Notes: generated by a model not told the origin, from the letters alone. 64,000 nucleotides of DNA from Rhexocercosporidium sp. MPI-PUGE-AT-0058 (GCA_020746875.1 JAGTJL010000002.1:1116001-1180000), one strand, 5' to 3'; shown: positions 1 through 12,346, counted from the first letter of the stretch. Numbers and translations are program-made.

Positions 1-1724
1 AAACATGAACCTTTGAGGGATAATACGATTAGTCGAAAGCAGAGAAGTTAGGAGGTGGAGTTGGCAAAGTCGCAGACGAGCACCTTCGCCAGAAGACCTT
101 CCAACAATGATCGTCAACGAGAAGCGCAGCACAAGCACGACTACAAGACTATGCGGTTATGCCATAATATTTGCATGAGGAAGATGGCCAATAATCAAAC
201 TTAAGCTACAAGTTGACGTTTGGACAAAATCACCGACGAGCAACAGCAACAGCAGCAGAGTCCGGGGCCGTGAGTTTACAAAGTTCAGAGCACTAGTAGT
301 AACACAACACCACTAAAGCAGACAGCCCTGATTTTCCTCCATCGAAGCGGATACAGAGACGATTGAGAGCCTTCATGGACGGAGAAAAATGTAGGAGATA
401 CTAGGCAGCTATAAACCGAAATCTCGGCTGGAATCTTCCATAGGCAACTAGCATAGTCGCTCCCCCGGGCTACCGGGGATGTACTGTACATAAGACCCCA
501 TGAAGCAGAAGAAAAGAAGGGCCAACACGCGACTTGATTCTGTCTCCTCTACGAATAGTGTCTCTTCTGTTGGGAGTTTTGCCTTTGCGCAGGAGAAAAC
601 GAGAGGGTCACAATGTGTGTTTGACTGAGACTACATATTATGGTGACTAGAGGAAGGCTATAGCTTTGTAAGACAGGAACATCAGAAGTTGAAAGAGAAA
701 TACGAGATCCGTAAGAGACGTCGAGCAAAACTCGGGAAAGGGGACTGGGTAAGAAAGGCGAAGATAGTGCGAAGGACGAAGAGGTCATCCAATGAAACGC
801 TAATAGAAATTCGTAATATCAAGAAATAGACATACAAAGGTATAAATAAAAGTAATATTAGGTAGGAAAGGAGTGTAAAGACTGCAACGCGAAGAAAAAG
901 GTGTCGTTAGGAATTGCTAGATATCTTAGGTATACGTTAGTGTCATGTATGACAAAGCCCCAGCCCCAGTATTTACCGAGATTATAGTGCAATACATAAC
1001 CAGGTATTCAAGGAGTCTCATGCTCTAGTGCATTCTCTTTTTCAGACGCGACGGGAACATCGACGAGCTGAAGTGCGGCTGAAGAGGGTTCCATGGAAGG
1101 TAAACAAAGATAGAAGAATATCGATTTCTAGAAGGTGGGAGAAGTGTCCTGCGATGCCGTGCATGTTTTGGAGATCCGATATTGGCGTATCTTGTATAGA
1201 CGATAAGAAGCAGGAGGAAGTGGTAGAGATTATGTTTAGAAAAGTGCATAATGAACTTGCGAAGATACCTACCTAGATTACTTTATTTCTGTTCTGATTA
1301 GTTTAGCGAGGACCGACGCGAGGGAGTGAAGTAAGGGATAATTAGTTTCGGAGTGAAGCCTCAGCTGAATACGAAGTTTCCCCTGAGACATGCATTAAGT
1401 TGGTGGCTTAATAAGTGGTCGTAATTGGCTTAAGAACCGAGGCTGATGGTGACCACAATTGATATTTGATTGGTGAGACCTTCCGCGATGCAGCTTGCCA
1501 AGGATCCGGCGGCACGGGAAGCGCCGCGATCATAATGCTTCTCACCTGCATCAAACATGTCTCCATCTTTATCAATGCATCTCTTGCAAGATAGCCTCAT
1601 TTTGGATCTGTCATAAGCTAATAATTCTTGAGTTGAGGTCGCCATGGGATAAAATATCACCGTGATGTAGGTGATCAAGGACGCTCCATCTCACGACCTG
1701 GACACGTGTTTGACCCTGTCCAAA
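1..1724. other. Gene-poor left flank
   Basis: I see no convincing gene here. The open frames are short, mostly lack an ATG, and show no family motif. The only structured part is about 1109-1270, which resembles a stretch near 4.4 kb (listed separately). The last few hundred bases are presumably the promoter and 5' UTR of the glycosyltransferase that begins at 1725. Confidence 0.5.
1109..1270 (+). pseudogene. Eroded copy A of an unknown repeated sequence
   Basis: This stretch aligns by eye with about 4375-4520. Both share the core tctagaagg followed by gaagtgtc at the same spacing, and a downstream part reading IDDK...VEIMFRKV here and MDDGEVEYFRKL there. The reading frame that matches in copy B is interrupted, so at least one copy is decayed. 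I do not recognise the family. It could be the 3' end of a former duplicated gene or a non-autonomous repeat. Confidence 0.25.
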
Positions 1725-3114
1725 ATGATTCGTTGGACATCGCGATATTTCTCTATCTGGCTTCGTGCCTCTCTACTTGGAATATTACTCATTTTTGGAT
1801 ATCTATGTTTCTACCCTCAAAACAGTCATGGACGACTCCTCACTTTCAAGCCAACCAACTCAAGTACCGCCAAAGAGTATTATTCTCCAGGGGCCAACAT
1901 CGTCGTGTCTGTCAAGACGGGAGCCTCTGAAGCGGCTGAGAGAATCCCGATTCAGATGCAAACATCGCTTCGAGGTGTGCAAAATATAGTCATATTCTCG
2001 GATCTTGACCAGGATGTTGGGGAATATCATTTGTACGATTCTCTGGACACCATCATCCCTTCAGTCATGGAGAACAACCCAGATTTTGTCTTCTACGACA
2101 AACAACGCAAGCTTTGGAATGCTACGCATGACATCAGCTCCTTGAAAGATGAGAGGCATCCTGATAAAAACGAACTCGCTGCCTGGACATTAGACAAGTA
2201 CAAGAATGTCCACATCCTGGAAAAGACATGGGCCTTGATGCCAGGCTACGACTGGTACGTTTTCATTGACGCAGACACCTATCTACTCTGGGACAGCATT
2301 GTTGCCTGGTTATCAACAATGAGTCCCAAGAAAAAGTCGTATTTTGGATCCGAAGTGAATACCGCTGGGGTAAAATTCGCACACGGCGGCACCGGAATCA
2401 TCATTTCTAAAGCTACCATGTACAAGTTTGCTGTCAAGGATGCTGGAATGGCAGCTAACTGGGATCCCATCATCCGCAACAAATGTTGCGGGGATTTGGT
2501 GCTCGCTATGGCTCTGAGAGAGTCTGGGACTCTACTTCAAGACGCTTGGCCAGCTATGAGTGGCGAGGCACCGTGGACCTTACCTTTTGGGCCGGGAACT
2601 CCGGAGTACTGGTGTCGTCCAGTATTGACGCTGCACCATCTAAGCCCCGATGGCATGGCAGAGTTCAAGAGGTATGAGGATCAGAGGGCGAACAAATGGG
2701 TACGTACTGCTACTAAGGTCAATAAGTACCAACGAGCTAATCTTGCCTTCTCAGACACCATTGACGCACGAAGAAGTTTTCAACACATTCATCATGAATT
2801 CACTCGTACCTGAGCGAGAGAATTGGGATAACCTCGCATCAGAGCGGGGTGAATTTGGAAACACTGGCGGGGTGACTTCAGAGTCGCCCTCTTTTGAAGA
2901 TTGTGCCCACGTTTGTGAAGCTGATGAAAAGTGTTTCCAATACTCTCATCATGGCAATACTTGTAACATTGGAATGAGTGTGCGGCTTGGATACAAGAAA
3001 GACGCCGATGACGAGGGTATTTGGCGGAGTGGCTGGAATATGACCAGACTTGCTGCATGGGCTGTGAAGCAGCCGAAGTGTGAACCTGTTGATTTTCCTA
3101 AACAGGAGAAATAG
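1725..3114 (+). CDS. GT31-type glycosyltransferase with C-terminal apple/PAN-like region
   Basis: Predicted type II Golgi membrane glycosyltransferase of 444 residues in two exons (1725-2699, 2755-3114). The 55-nt intron runs from gtacgt to ctcag. The frame is open upstream to a GTG at 1671, but the first ATG is at 1725 and places a cytoplasmic MIRWTSRYF stub directly before a hydrophobic anchor (about residues 14-30). The catalytic part carries the metal-binding DxD as D-A-D at residues 182-184, in the context YVFIDADTYLLW, then GGTGII and NKCCGD blocks seen in fungal GT31-related proteins. Exon 2 adds a cysteine-rich tail (CAHVCEADEKC, CNIG) resembling an apple/PAN module. The likely role is galactosyl transfer to protein or lipid glycans, with donor and acceptor unknown. 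I am confident of the family and not of the substrate. Confidence 0.85.
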
Positions 3115-4855
3115 ATGCGAATTGCTCGTAGTCTTGTTCTGGTGCTGCAATTTTGAAGTGTTTGTGGCATGATACTGTAACACCTGATGTCATTGCTTAC
3201 CCGCCCACCTGAGACCTCTTCCGTTTACAGACAAACTCCTTTGCAGCCACTGCTGAGAAACGAGAAACATTCCTCTCTATTGTGAATCATTCTTCGTATA
3301 TTTGACCGTTCCTCATTCTATGCCACATTGAAGGGAGTTGACCTGCCGAGAGACATTGGCAACGGAACTGCTGGAACCACTGTTGGCTAGGCTGTTCTTC
3401 TTAAATAGGGAGAAGAACTGTTAGAATCCCGCCGTCCAAGCTTTCCATCGATACCTGTGTCCAGGAATTGGCCAAGAATAAATATCAGGAGTTGATTAAG
3501 CGAGCTCGGGCTCAAAAACACTCCCACTTCTTTGAGACACGGAGCAAATGTTCGAGAAGGCGAAAAAGGCCATTCATTCTCTTTACAAGGAGTCCTTACT
3601 TCGCTTGATGGTGTGACTTCGGACGAGGTTTCGGGAATGGAATTCGGATCAGGAAACTTCTGCGCAAGTCCAAACCATTCTCCTGAGCTTGAACATGAAC
3701 CCAGGTAGTCTCTCCAAGCACAGTGACCTGACCCAAGACTAGATCTATCTTTTCCTCCAGTATCAAGAGCCTTCTACAAACAGACTCCTCAGACAGCAGA
3801 GACATTTGGAACTTCTTCCAAGATTTACTCCCAGCAATAAGTCTTCATGCGGAGGTCGCGGCTTATGACTGCTGCAGTGCTGCAAATGCTTGCCGAGATA
3901 TTGGTGGGAATCTTTGCAGACTTTCCAGAACGCTGAAAGAATACTTGTAACTGCGAAGAGGCAAGTGTTCATATCTCAAAGCCGCAAGAACTCTCTCAAA
4001 TAAAACAACCCAAAACGAACCCCACCTCCAAACCGAACAAAATGTACCAACGACATACGGTAGATCAAGATCCATCCATACCATGCTACTTGCAACCTGC
4101 TACTCCAATCCAATGGAATACCGCAGTATAATGAGGACTGGAACCTTGAGATCCTCTCCAACTCTCCACTCCAAGCGTTTGACTCTCGTCAATTTCGTGA
4201 AACATCCATAGGGATCCCCAGTACCGCCCTCTCTATTGAATCCACGTACTATACACACACACAATTTGCATAGCTTATTACGTTTGAGGCCTTTCATTAC
4301 TTGATACATAATGGCGATGGTAGGATATTTCGAGAAGCTGTAGCATTTTTCGAAAAGCATGCATCTCAAACAGAGATGGACGGACATCGACTTCTAGAAG
4401 GCAGGTGAAGTGTCTTGCAGAGGTGCGCAGATTTGCAGACGACACATCGTGGTGTCTTTAATGGATGATGGAGAGGTAGAATATTTTCGCAAGTTGATGC
4501 AGACACTTGGGGAGATAAAGAAGGGCTTTAATGCCTGCGAGATCGGGGACAGCATAATGCCCACCGTTTTCTCTGTAAGCCACGTGCAGCAGGTGTTCCA
4601 GGGAGTGTTCCAGGCGTGGAAATGTGAAAATCCCACAGCAAACGAAGCATCTTGTTTCGATTTTGCATTGAACTGTAGAGTCATGACGGCAAGGACATGA
4701 TAACAGAATTGCCATGCAAGATGATTTCTGTGGAAAGAAAAACAATGATAATGAAAGTTCCGTTAACGTGTTAAATATGAATGCCACTATACTGAAACTG
4801 ACAGTTCCTCTAATTGATGCAAGCAGTCAAGTCAAATTCCCACTATAACCACAGT
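3115..4855. other. Intergenic stretch with degraded sequence
   Basis: No intact gene is visible. Short open frames occur on the minus strand (about 3596-4387) without motifs. The segment 4375-4700 is the second copy of the sequence found near 1.1 kb. The rest is unassigned. Confidence 0.45.
4375..4700 (+). pseudogene. Eroded copy B of the unknown repeated sequence
   Basis: This is the counterpart of the stretch at 1109-1270. Its protein-like similarity moves between two frames: the first half matches in the frame of SRRQVKC, which stops at a TAA near 4457, and the second half (MDDGEVEYFRKL) matches one frame away. That is the pattern of a decayed coding sequence. It continues as an open frame to 4700 with FSVSHVQQVFQGVF and several cysteines, none diagnostic. 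Function unknown. Confidence 0.25.
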
Positions 4856-6500
4856 TCAACCATCAAAAACAGCTGAAGCGATGATCTCTGGTTCCTCCTC
4901 CCTCCATTCTTTATAACCGTCAACAATAGCCCCAACAAATCCAAATAGCTTATCTAAAACCGAGAAACCAGCCCTCTTCAGATCCCCAACTCCAGCACCG
5001 AGGCCGGCAAGGATGTCATCTGATTGCTGCCAAGCCGAGTACAAAGCCCAGATGGAAACAATGAGGATCCAGAGGTTGCGGAAGCTGAGTATTGGAACTC
5101 GAAAGAACTTGCTAAATTTCGAAGCCGCTGGGAACTTGAGCCTTGGAGGGCAGTGGGTTGTCTTTTTGTGGGCTATGGAATTGAATTTCTCAACTGCGGG
5201 GAGAGCAACTGCGGTGGGTGAATTTATTGCGCTGCTGTCGGAGGTCCCGTCGATGCGGTCGTGGAGTTTCGCGGTGGATGTATTGGTCGAAGAAGACTCT
5301 TGTAGTCTCGATGAACCATTGAATAGATCGTGTTCAATTCCTATGGGGATGTATCTTCCAAGCATTTGGTAGCTGCGATTTGTAGTGACTGACTCAGCTG
5401 GGTCAACGAAAGATCTCTCCTCCACAATGTATGATCCATCCATGGCTTTGAATTTGACAAAGTGTGACTCTCGCCGAGGCAGAACTGCTGCAGTAATGCT
5501 TGATTCGCCAAATTTGGCGATCTTGTCCTTGCTGGGCTTTTCTTGTTCCGATGAAAGGTTGATGTCTGCGACCTGTGCATCAGTGATGACGGCATTAGTA
5601 TCTCGTTCCGCAGTTTCGACTGGGCTCAAGACCGACAGGGTACTAACAGGAGTGGAAGACGCAGCAGAAGAATTTAGAGTGGCCAGACTGACTTTGGCGG
5701 ATGGTCTAGCAGCTGTGCTGGTGATCATTAACTTCTCGGAAGAACGAGAAAAATCTTTGGGTGACTTGACAGGGAGTGGAGCAGATGACGCTCTGAAGTT
5801 TCCGTTTGCGTCATGGATGCTTCTCTTCCCAATGTTGTCCTTGACTGATACAAAATGAGCTTCCTTTGCTATGGGTGATCTAGACAATGTAAGCTTCGGT
5901 TGAGGCTTGATGCTTTGTCTGTTGGTGGCTGGAGAAGCGTCGAATTGACCCACTGATGACGACTTCATGGCAAAATCGAGAGGTTGAGGGGCAGTCTTCT
6001 GAGACTTCAATTGTGACTTTTCTTGTGAGGGTGGTGAAGTCTTAGTAGCAGGGACTTCAGCTGGTAACATGGAAGCGAGTGCTTGTTCCAGAGCGGCACG
6101 ATGGCCCACTTTCGATGTTGTTGGGGGCCGCGAAGGAAGGCAAGCCACGAAGTTCCCCAGTCGTGCTTCCTTTAGCTTCACCACAAGCAGGGCTTTTCTC
6201 GTTGAGCGGGGAAGAGAGTGCTAGCGCATTCTTCCGACTTTCATCTTGATCAAGGCTCTCAGTAATACGGTCTTCGATCCTTCTGATCTTCAGAGCATCA
6301 GTATCCTCTCCCTTCTCTTTCAATAAGTCGGCCTCTGCGATGAGCATGCGGCGAAACTCTTCGCCACGCGCGAAACTTAGCTGGGGCAATCTTTCCGTGC
6401 TCGGAAATCGACCGCTCGTCACTGCGTCGACAATAGTTGGAATGTTGAGGTCGATTGTAATAGTATCCATGACGTTTGTTTTGGTGTTTGAAGGGGACAT
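4856..6500 (-). CDS. Serine-rich protein of unknown function with C-terminal membrane segment
   Basis: Two overlapping minus-strand frames form one gene. The first begins at the ATG at 6500 (MSPSNTKTNVMD) and is open to 6057; the second is open to the stop at 4856. They must be joined by an intron or frame change between about 6110 and 6265. A 76-nt intron from GTATTA (near 6265) to GAGAAAAG, or a 46-nt one starting at GTCGGA, would both restore frame, so the junction is unresolved. The N-terminal 90 residues look globular and charged (FARGEEFRRMLIAEADLLKEKGED). The middle, about 300 residues, is rich in Ser, Pro and Lys and probably disordered. Near the C-terminus lies a hydrophobic segment (NLWILIVSIWALYSAW) followed by an amphipathic region, suggesting a tail-anchored membrane protein. 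I recognise no family. Confidence 0.6.
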
Positions 6501-6959
6501 TGATGGTCGATATGATGAGATAGATTTTGAGTGATTTTAAATGTACTGGGGAATGACTGGGGAGCTCTAGACATATAAACCATCTTCATTTGCTATATAA
6601 AGCCCAAGACATTCCAGAACTGAGAGAACTCTGGGGGAAAGTTTCCATGCAGGCAGTCAATGAAAGACAAAATGACAATACGTGGGAAAAAGAAATCGTC
6701 AGAGTAATTGCTAGTCGCTGGCTATGTATGAGACAGCCCAACATGCGCTGCATCATCGATACGGAAAGTTTAGTGTGTATAACTTGGAACTCGTAACAAA
6801 GCACCATGACTACCGTGGTGTTTTAATGTCTCGTTGAGCCCCAATAAAACACAGTAGCTGAACGAAGGATGTGCCACAGCGTGCGACATCTTTGAACAAT
6901 TGGTAAGCTTTTGCCCTCGATGCCCGCAGACTGCTAGAGACGCAAAAGGAGCTCCGCGC
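6501..6959. other. Gap between divergent-looking gene 5' end and HET relic
   Basis: Nothing is recognised in these 459 bases. The part next to 6500 should hold the promoter of the serine-rich protein gene; the other end is the 3' flank of the HET relic. Confidence 0.4.
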
Positions 6960-8900
6960 TTAAATAATTTCAACATTCCTCGTCTCCCAGCCCTGAACAG
7001 TGTCGCACTCGGTCAACAGAGCCTCAGCTGTTCCCAATCTTCGAAATCTGCCGCCCGCTACGGGTGTCAGAAGCAGGAAGAATGATACACTCCTGCCTTC
7101 AACAAGAGAGTGGTTCGACACCCAGTTTCCGATGTGCAAAATCCAAATGTCCCTGAATATATTTTCGTTGGAAAAGACGGGGATTCTTTCGGTCCACTGA
7201 GGTAGTTGCTCATCAAAATGACAGGCGAGCTCATAACCCCAATTTCGAACCGAAGACGGCCACTGTCCGGCACTCAATATGATTGGCCAAAGTTTGGGCC
7301 ACTTTGAAAGCTCGAGAAAGCTGCTTCTCAAGCTGATCGATCCACTAAGGACTAGTCCGTAGATATCAGAGCCTGCCAGAGTCACATGACAATGTAACAG
7401 TTCCGCTCTTGGTCCAACAGTATGATTTGTACAGGCTGGGCTGAGACTGAAGCACCAGCTGACGTGAGATGCACGAGATTGAAGCGTTTCCATAGATGCC
7501 CAGCTCCAAGATGGAGCTACATAAGCGTCATTACGTTTTCCCGGGGACATGCAGTGCCATAAAAGCCCCCCGTGAAGTTGCTCAAGCCAGATTCCCGCTT
7601 TATACGTGTAGCTTGTTTGCTCTCCTACCTTTCTTGCGAGCCCCGCGAGAGCTGGAAACTTGTCTTGTGCGAAGGTGAGATTTCGCTGCATGTAATCCTC
7701 GAGGAATCCTGTACCATAATCCCCTCAAAATGAGGTTTTGTGGACTTCGTAGAAAATGCCGTTTTGCACTAGGGAGTGGATCTCCTGCAAAATCCATAGT
7801 ACCTTCGTAAAGTTCGTATTTTCTGTGCGACTGACATTCCCATGAGAGATGGTTCGATCGAAAATGGACAGTTCGAGGCGAGAGTATATCTTCTTGTAAA
7901 GTCCAGCCGCGAGTTGCTAGGAAGCAAGATTGCGAACTGAAACTTGTGGAAAAGCACGAATCGAGACATGTTCTTGGTTGTCCTGGGTTGCAAGATCTTC
8001 GATGAGCGGTAAGCGTACGGGGACTTCGACAGCGTTGTCATCAGATGTTCTGACGACATCGAGAAACCCTTGTTCGTCACCGGAGGTACCATCATGGGCA
8101 ATAGTCAGACTTGAATTCTGATAGTAGCTCAACAATTGTGAGGACTCAAAATGGCAATCATCGTAGGAGTCTTGGAGAATTCACAGAGAATCAATCCACA
8201 GGTACTGATAACGCAGCCTTCGGGTGACTTGAATGGCATCTGAGAATGTACGAGGCATGTCTTCCAATAGCACTGACTTTTGTCGTCGTACAGTTGTGCC
8301 CCAACAGTGAGAGAGCGCAAGCCACCGACCAGTATTCCTATTAGTGATGACAATTTTGGGTGAGGTTTCGGTGTTACCTACATCGATCACACGGGTAGGA
8401 AGAGGAGACAGCACAGATTCAGGACAGAATTCGCCGTGATCCACAAGGCACTCGTCCATCCAGTTCCAAATGAGGTCGAAGCACGCTTCGGAGTCTGCTC
8501 TCCTAGCGATCGGCCGACCAGTGATCAACTTACGTTTGGCGAGGGGAGATTCTTGCAAATGAGGTTAACAGGGGTAATGTCTTGGATCGAGGGCAGTACT
8601 TTCTTCTTACCAAGCGGCACAAATAAGCCCAGAGGAGCCCCAAACCCCGTTTTATGGATCTGACCGTTTTGCCGAAACAAAATCTTGTCCGGGTCCGAAT
8701 GTCTTAACTCTGTAGCAAAACAATCGTGTGTCCCGGTATGAAGGTAGATCTGTTCTATCTTGGCATCTGGGTCCGGTAATTCTCTTTCAAGATAAGAGAA
8801 TCGTATCTAAGGCTTGTCCTTTGTCGCCTTGATGATCAATTTGCAGAGATCGCAGCCAGACTTGGCGGAAGCTTACAAGGCTTCGAACGAGGCATGATGT
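6960..8900 (-). pseudogene. Decayed heterokaryon-incompatibility (HET) domain gene
   Basis: Read on the minus strand, nearly the whole length of a HET-domain protein is traceable but broken. In order: a CxxC start motif (SGCDLCKLIIKA, about 8850) with in-frame stops on both sides (TAA and TAG near 8865 and 8805); the HET core (LPTRVIDVG, ALSHCWG, YLWIDSL) at 8558-8181; a TGA at 8181-8183 where the family has the Cys of WIDSLC; continuation in the same frame (ILQDS, LTIAHDGTSGDEQGFL) to a stop at 7917; a shifted frame with TRGWTLQEDILSPRTVHF; then a further shift to the C-terminal part with DKFPALAGLARKV and APSWSWAS, open to 6960. HET proteins trigger cell death after fusion of unlike hyphae. 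This copy cannot make a full-length product. Confidence 0.85.
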
Positions 8901-9297
8901 TTTCTTGTGGACCGATTGTTGTTGGTTCTGTGAGCAATGAAATCAATCGAGGAACACACTTCGCATAGCATTATTCCTTCATGAGCTGTTTGCTAATAGT
9001 GTGATAGAATGGAGGATGAAATGAGACATGATAGATGAGAATCTAAAACGCTGCACCGGTGAGGCCCAACCAGACCAAGTCACGTGGATGCGGCCCTTAA
9101 AATAAGCCCGGAAGACTCCATAATCCTAGCGCGAATAGGGGACGGGTCGATTTCATCTAGCATCAATATCAGATATCAAGCATATTGCCGCAAGGGAGCA
9201 TACAAGAGTTGACCAAGCAAATGACCAGGGATCAACAAGCACCATAACTGCAAGATATAATGCGAAAGGGGTATCAATTTTGCTTTCGACTCATACT

Positions 9298-11253
9298 CTA
9301 CATGATCTCGATATTGAGGATCTTTATGTCCTCCTCCGGCTTTTCCTTGTACACCCTCGCATTCTCGATCTTATGGATGACATCGAGACCCTGAATAGCC
9401 CTTCCAAAGATTGTGTGTTTGTTATCTAGCCAAGGCTGTAAAAATAGTTAGCTGACGAGAATCGAACGTAAAGAGACGAGAATAACTTACAGTCTTCTCG
9501 GTAGTGATGAAGAATTGACTCCCGTTGGTATTTGGCCCAGCATTAGCCATACTGACAGTGTACGGCTTGTCGTGCCTCAACGTGCTGAACTCGTCCGCGA
9601 ATTCCTTTCCCCAGATGCTTTCCCCGCCTGTGCCGTCACCTAGCGGGTCACCGCATTGGATCATGAATTTCCGGATCACTCTGTGGAAGATGGTGTTATT
9701 GTAGTACCCGTTCTTGGAGTGTACAACAAAATTCTCGACTGATTTTGGAGCGGCATCAGGAAAGAGACGGATGTGGATATCACCGTAATTGGTGTGAATG
9801 ATCGCTGCCGTTCCAGTTTCTGCTGCCTTTGCCTGGATAGCCTTCTTTGAGTTGAGATTCGTTGGTTTCTCGTTCTGAACATCTCGCTCGGACTTCGAAA
9901 TATTGTCGTCATTTGTGAACAAGTAGAATCGAACTTTACCGACTCCTGTGGTGATGAGAATTGGATCACGGACCTCTGACTCCTGCAGCAGTGGGTTGTT
10001 CGAGGCAGCCATCGCGACCGTCGTGATTCCTTTCTTCTGCGGTTGTCCTTGGTAAATCGCAACGCTCAGAGGTCTGTAATTTTCCTCTTTTCCGTAGACC
10101 TTGACGACTCTGTTTGTGTATGTATTCAACACCTTGGTTCCCAAGATCGATCCATATATGATGAAATGTCCCGTCTCGTCGAAGATCACGTTCGCTTTAT
10201 TCCGTAACGCAGGAGTTTCTATTTCTCGCTCTGTCGCCATACGCCGGCCAAACTCCACATCTTCGAGCTTTTGTAGAGCGGTGCCAGCCTGCTGCATTTC
10301 CTCGATGATCTGCACCGACTCGTCATAGGTCCGGTATAGCTTACCAGTAGGAAAATCGAACACCCTAATCTTCCGATCAGGGAAAGACAATGTTGCAAAT
10401 TGCGAGCCATTTGGTGATATCGTCAGAGACGTTGGTGTAGATTTGGCCTTCTTGAATTCGAAGAGATTCGTAGAGCTCTTGTATTCGAAAACATTGTCCG
10501 GTTTCTCGTAAGTCCCCGGTCGCCAGTACTCGATCATGCCATTCTCATCCGCAGATATGACACAGTCGTACGCATCATTGAATGCCATGAGCGAGACCAC
10601 ACTTCGATGTAGCCCAGAGAGGGTATGTATTGGTTCCTGGTTCTCGCCCCGGCCATCGTACATTCGAATAGTATGATTGACCTCATCCGACACAGCCAAT
10701 ACCGGCAAAGAAGCTCCCCTTCTGTGTATCCAACACACACATTTCGGGGTGAATTCCACGGTCAGCATAGACAACAGATCGAATGTAATGACATCGAAGA
10801 TCTTGATCGTCTTGTCTGCACCGGCTGTCGCAAAGCTCCTCCCATCCGCGCTGACTGACACACTTTTGATTTCTCCATTATGCGCTTTGAATTCCTTAAC
10901 AAACTCGATGTTGTCGGCTCCCTTCTTCCAGAATTTCACTACACCGTCCACGGAACTGGTGATCAGGAAGTCGGTCAGGGGTGTCATTGTTAGAAAGGCC
11001 AGCTGTTCCTTGTGCATCAGAGATTTCGAGTATCGCGCAGACTTTGGCAGAGCAGAAATATACAGCTTCTCGTAGGGCAGCTTACGGCGCTTCTTCTTGG
11101 GAGCCTCCGCAGAGGGGAGTTGCGGCCCCATGTCGTCGTCCGACGAGGAATCTGAGGAAATTCAGCGGAATCATAGCTGAGGTAAGAATTGTACGTACCA
11201 TCCTCATCTGAACGACTCCTCTTGTTCGACTTAGTTTCTGTCAAGTCTGCCAT
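9298..11253 (-). CDS. WD40-repeat peptidyl-prolyl isomerase (PPWD1/Cyp15-type cyclophilin)
   Basis: Nuclear, spliceosome-associated cyclophilin of 617 residues in three exons: 11199-11253, 9491-11151 and 9298-9435, with introns of 47 and 55 nt. The first exon encodes a short acidic, Lys-rich leader, and the junction reads DEDDSSSDDD. Residues about 60-330 hold WD-type repeats ([21 protein letters not shown]). The C-terminal about 160 residues are a complete cyclophilin domain with the catalytic Arg in FHRVI, then [23 protein letters not shown], and [10 protein letters not shown] in the last exon. Length and architecture match human PPWD1 and fission yeast Cyp15. It starts about 310 bp from, and divergently to, the FAR-17a-like gene, so the two may share a promoter region. 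Confidence 0.95.
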
Positions 11254-11566
11254 GGTGGGTGTTTGTTGAAGAAGAGCTGTACTGTTCCGAGAGATATTTG
11301 AGCAGTCAGGAAATGTGAGGCTGAGCCTGATGTTGTGAGGCAACTTTTTTGGTTCCTGTTGATCTCTAGCGCACGGCTGGAGACAGAATCCCTGTCAGCC
11401 GCCCTGCCGATCCTTGGCGATATGACCTCAACCCGAGACCTCGCCCGAGAACTCTCTCCTCCTTCGTTCGTGTCCTCCACTTCATGTACTATACATATCG
11501 GTTCACGCACCGCTTCAATTTTCTCAACTAGATCTCCTTCTTGTACAATATTCAGTCTAGACCGTG
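11254..11566. promoter_or_regulatory. Shared intergenic promoter region, PPWD1-type / FAR-17a-like
   Basis: This 313-bp gap separates two divergently transcribed genes and must hold both 5' regions. I do not see a clear TATA box or a named factor site. The assignment rests only on gene orientation. Confidence 0.4.
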
Positions 11567-12346
11567 ATGTCTTCAAGGCCGGTGCAGCAAATGGCACGCC
11601 ATCCTCTCCAGCGCCTTTCCTCTCCAAGCCGAGGCATCTCAGCAATCTTTCACCTCATGGGTATCATCTCCTTCAGTCTCTCGTACAAGTACTTGCTGGA
11701 CTTCCCAACTTTCATAAACGCTTCATATGGCTGGCACTTCCAATACCTGACGATTCTCGGCCTTACGGTTGCCCATGGGACATTCATTGCCGGCTTCCTC
11801 GCAGATCTCACCTTGTCCCCCACACTCTTCCTTATCAAGAACACTCTCTCGCTGTGCAGTGCTCCTTTAGAGGTCTTGATTAGTGTTCTTTACTGGGGAA
11901 TAAGTGCTGTCGATAAGACACTTTTGGTTCCACCTGAGATTCACATTGCTCCCATGGCGGATATCGGATTCCATGCTATGCCATCGATCCTACTAACTAT
12001 CGACCTCCTCTTACTTTCCCCACCGTGGACAATCAAGACTTCCAGAGCCTTGGCATTGAGTTCTGCGATCGCGGTCGCATATTGGTTTTGGGTCGAGGAA
12101 TGCAACAAGCACAATGGATTGTAGGTGCAATCAGTCTTATGGTCTTTTAATTCGTTCTGATGATATCTTAGCTATCCATACCCCATGTTTGACGAACTCA
12201 GTACTATTCCAAGATCTGGCGTCTTCGCTGGGGCTGCGCTCCTCATGACCGGAAGCACTGTCGCATTGCAGAAGCTATGTGCACTCATCAATGGGCGACT
12301 ACCAGAAGACAAGTCACGAGCACCAAGCAGTATCAAGGAGCAGTAG
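11567..12346 (+). CDS. FAR-17a/AIG1-like integral membrane protein
   Basis: Polytopic membrane protein of 242 residues in two exons (11567-12120, 12172-12346) around a 51-nt intron; the codon for Phe in NGFYPYPMF is rebuilt across it. The first ATG is used; the GTG just before it is not a plausible start. Several hydrophobic spans are visible, for example IFHLMGIISFSLSYKYLL, LGLTVAHGTFIAGFLADL, and a C-terminal GVFAGAALLMTGSTVAL. The spacing and the HF/WFW-type motifs fit the FAR-17a/AIG1 family, whose animal members (AIG1, ADTRP) hydrolyse branched fatty-acid esters of hydroxy fatty acids using Thr and His residues. A Thr in the predicted third span and a His in DIGFHAMPS are present, so a lipid hydrolase role is possible but inferred. 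Confidence 0.8.

Noticed and set aside
1671..1724. N-terminal extension of the glycosyltransferase by 18 codons
   Set aside because: It begins at GTG, not ATG; the ATG at 1725 directly precedes the membrane anchor.
10101..11075. Plus-strand open frames inside the WD40-cyclophilin gene
   Set aside because: They are antisense shadows of a strongly conserved coding sequence.
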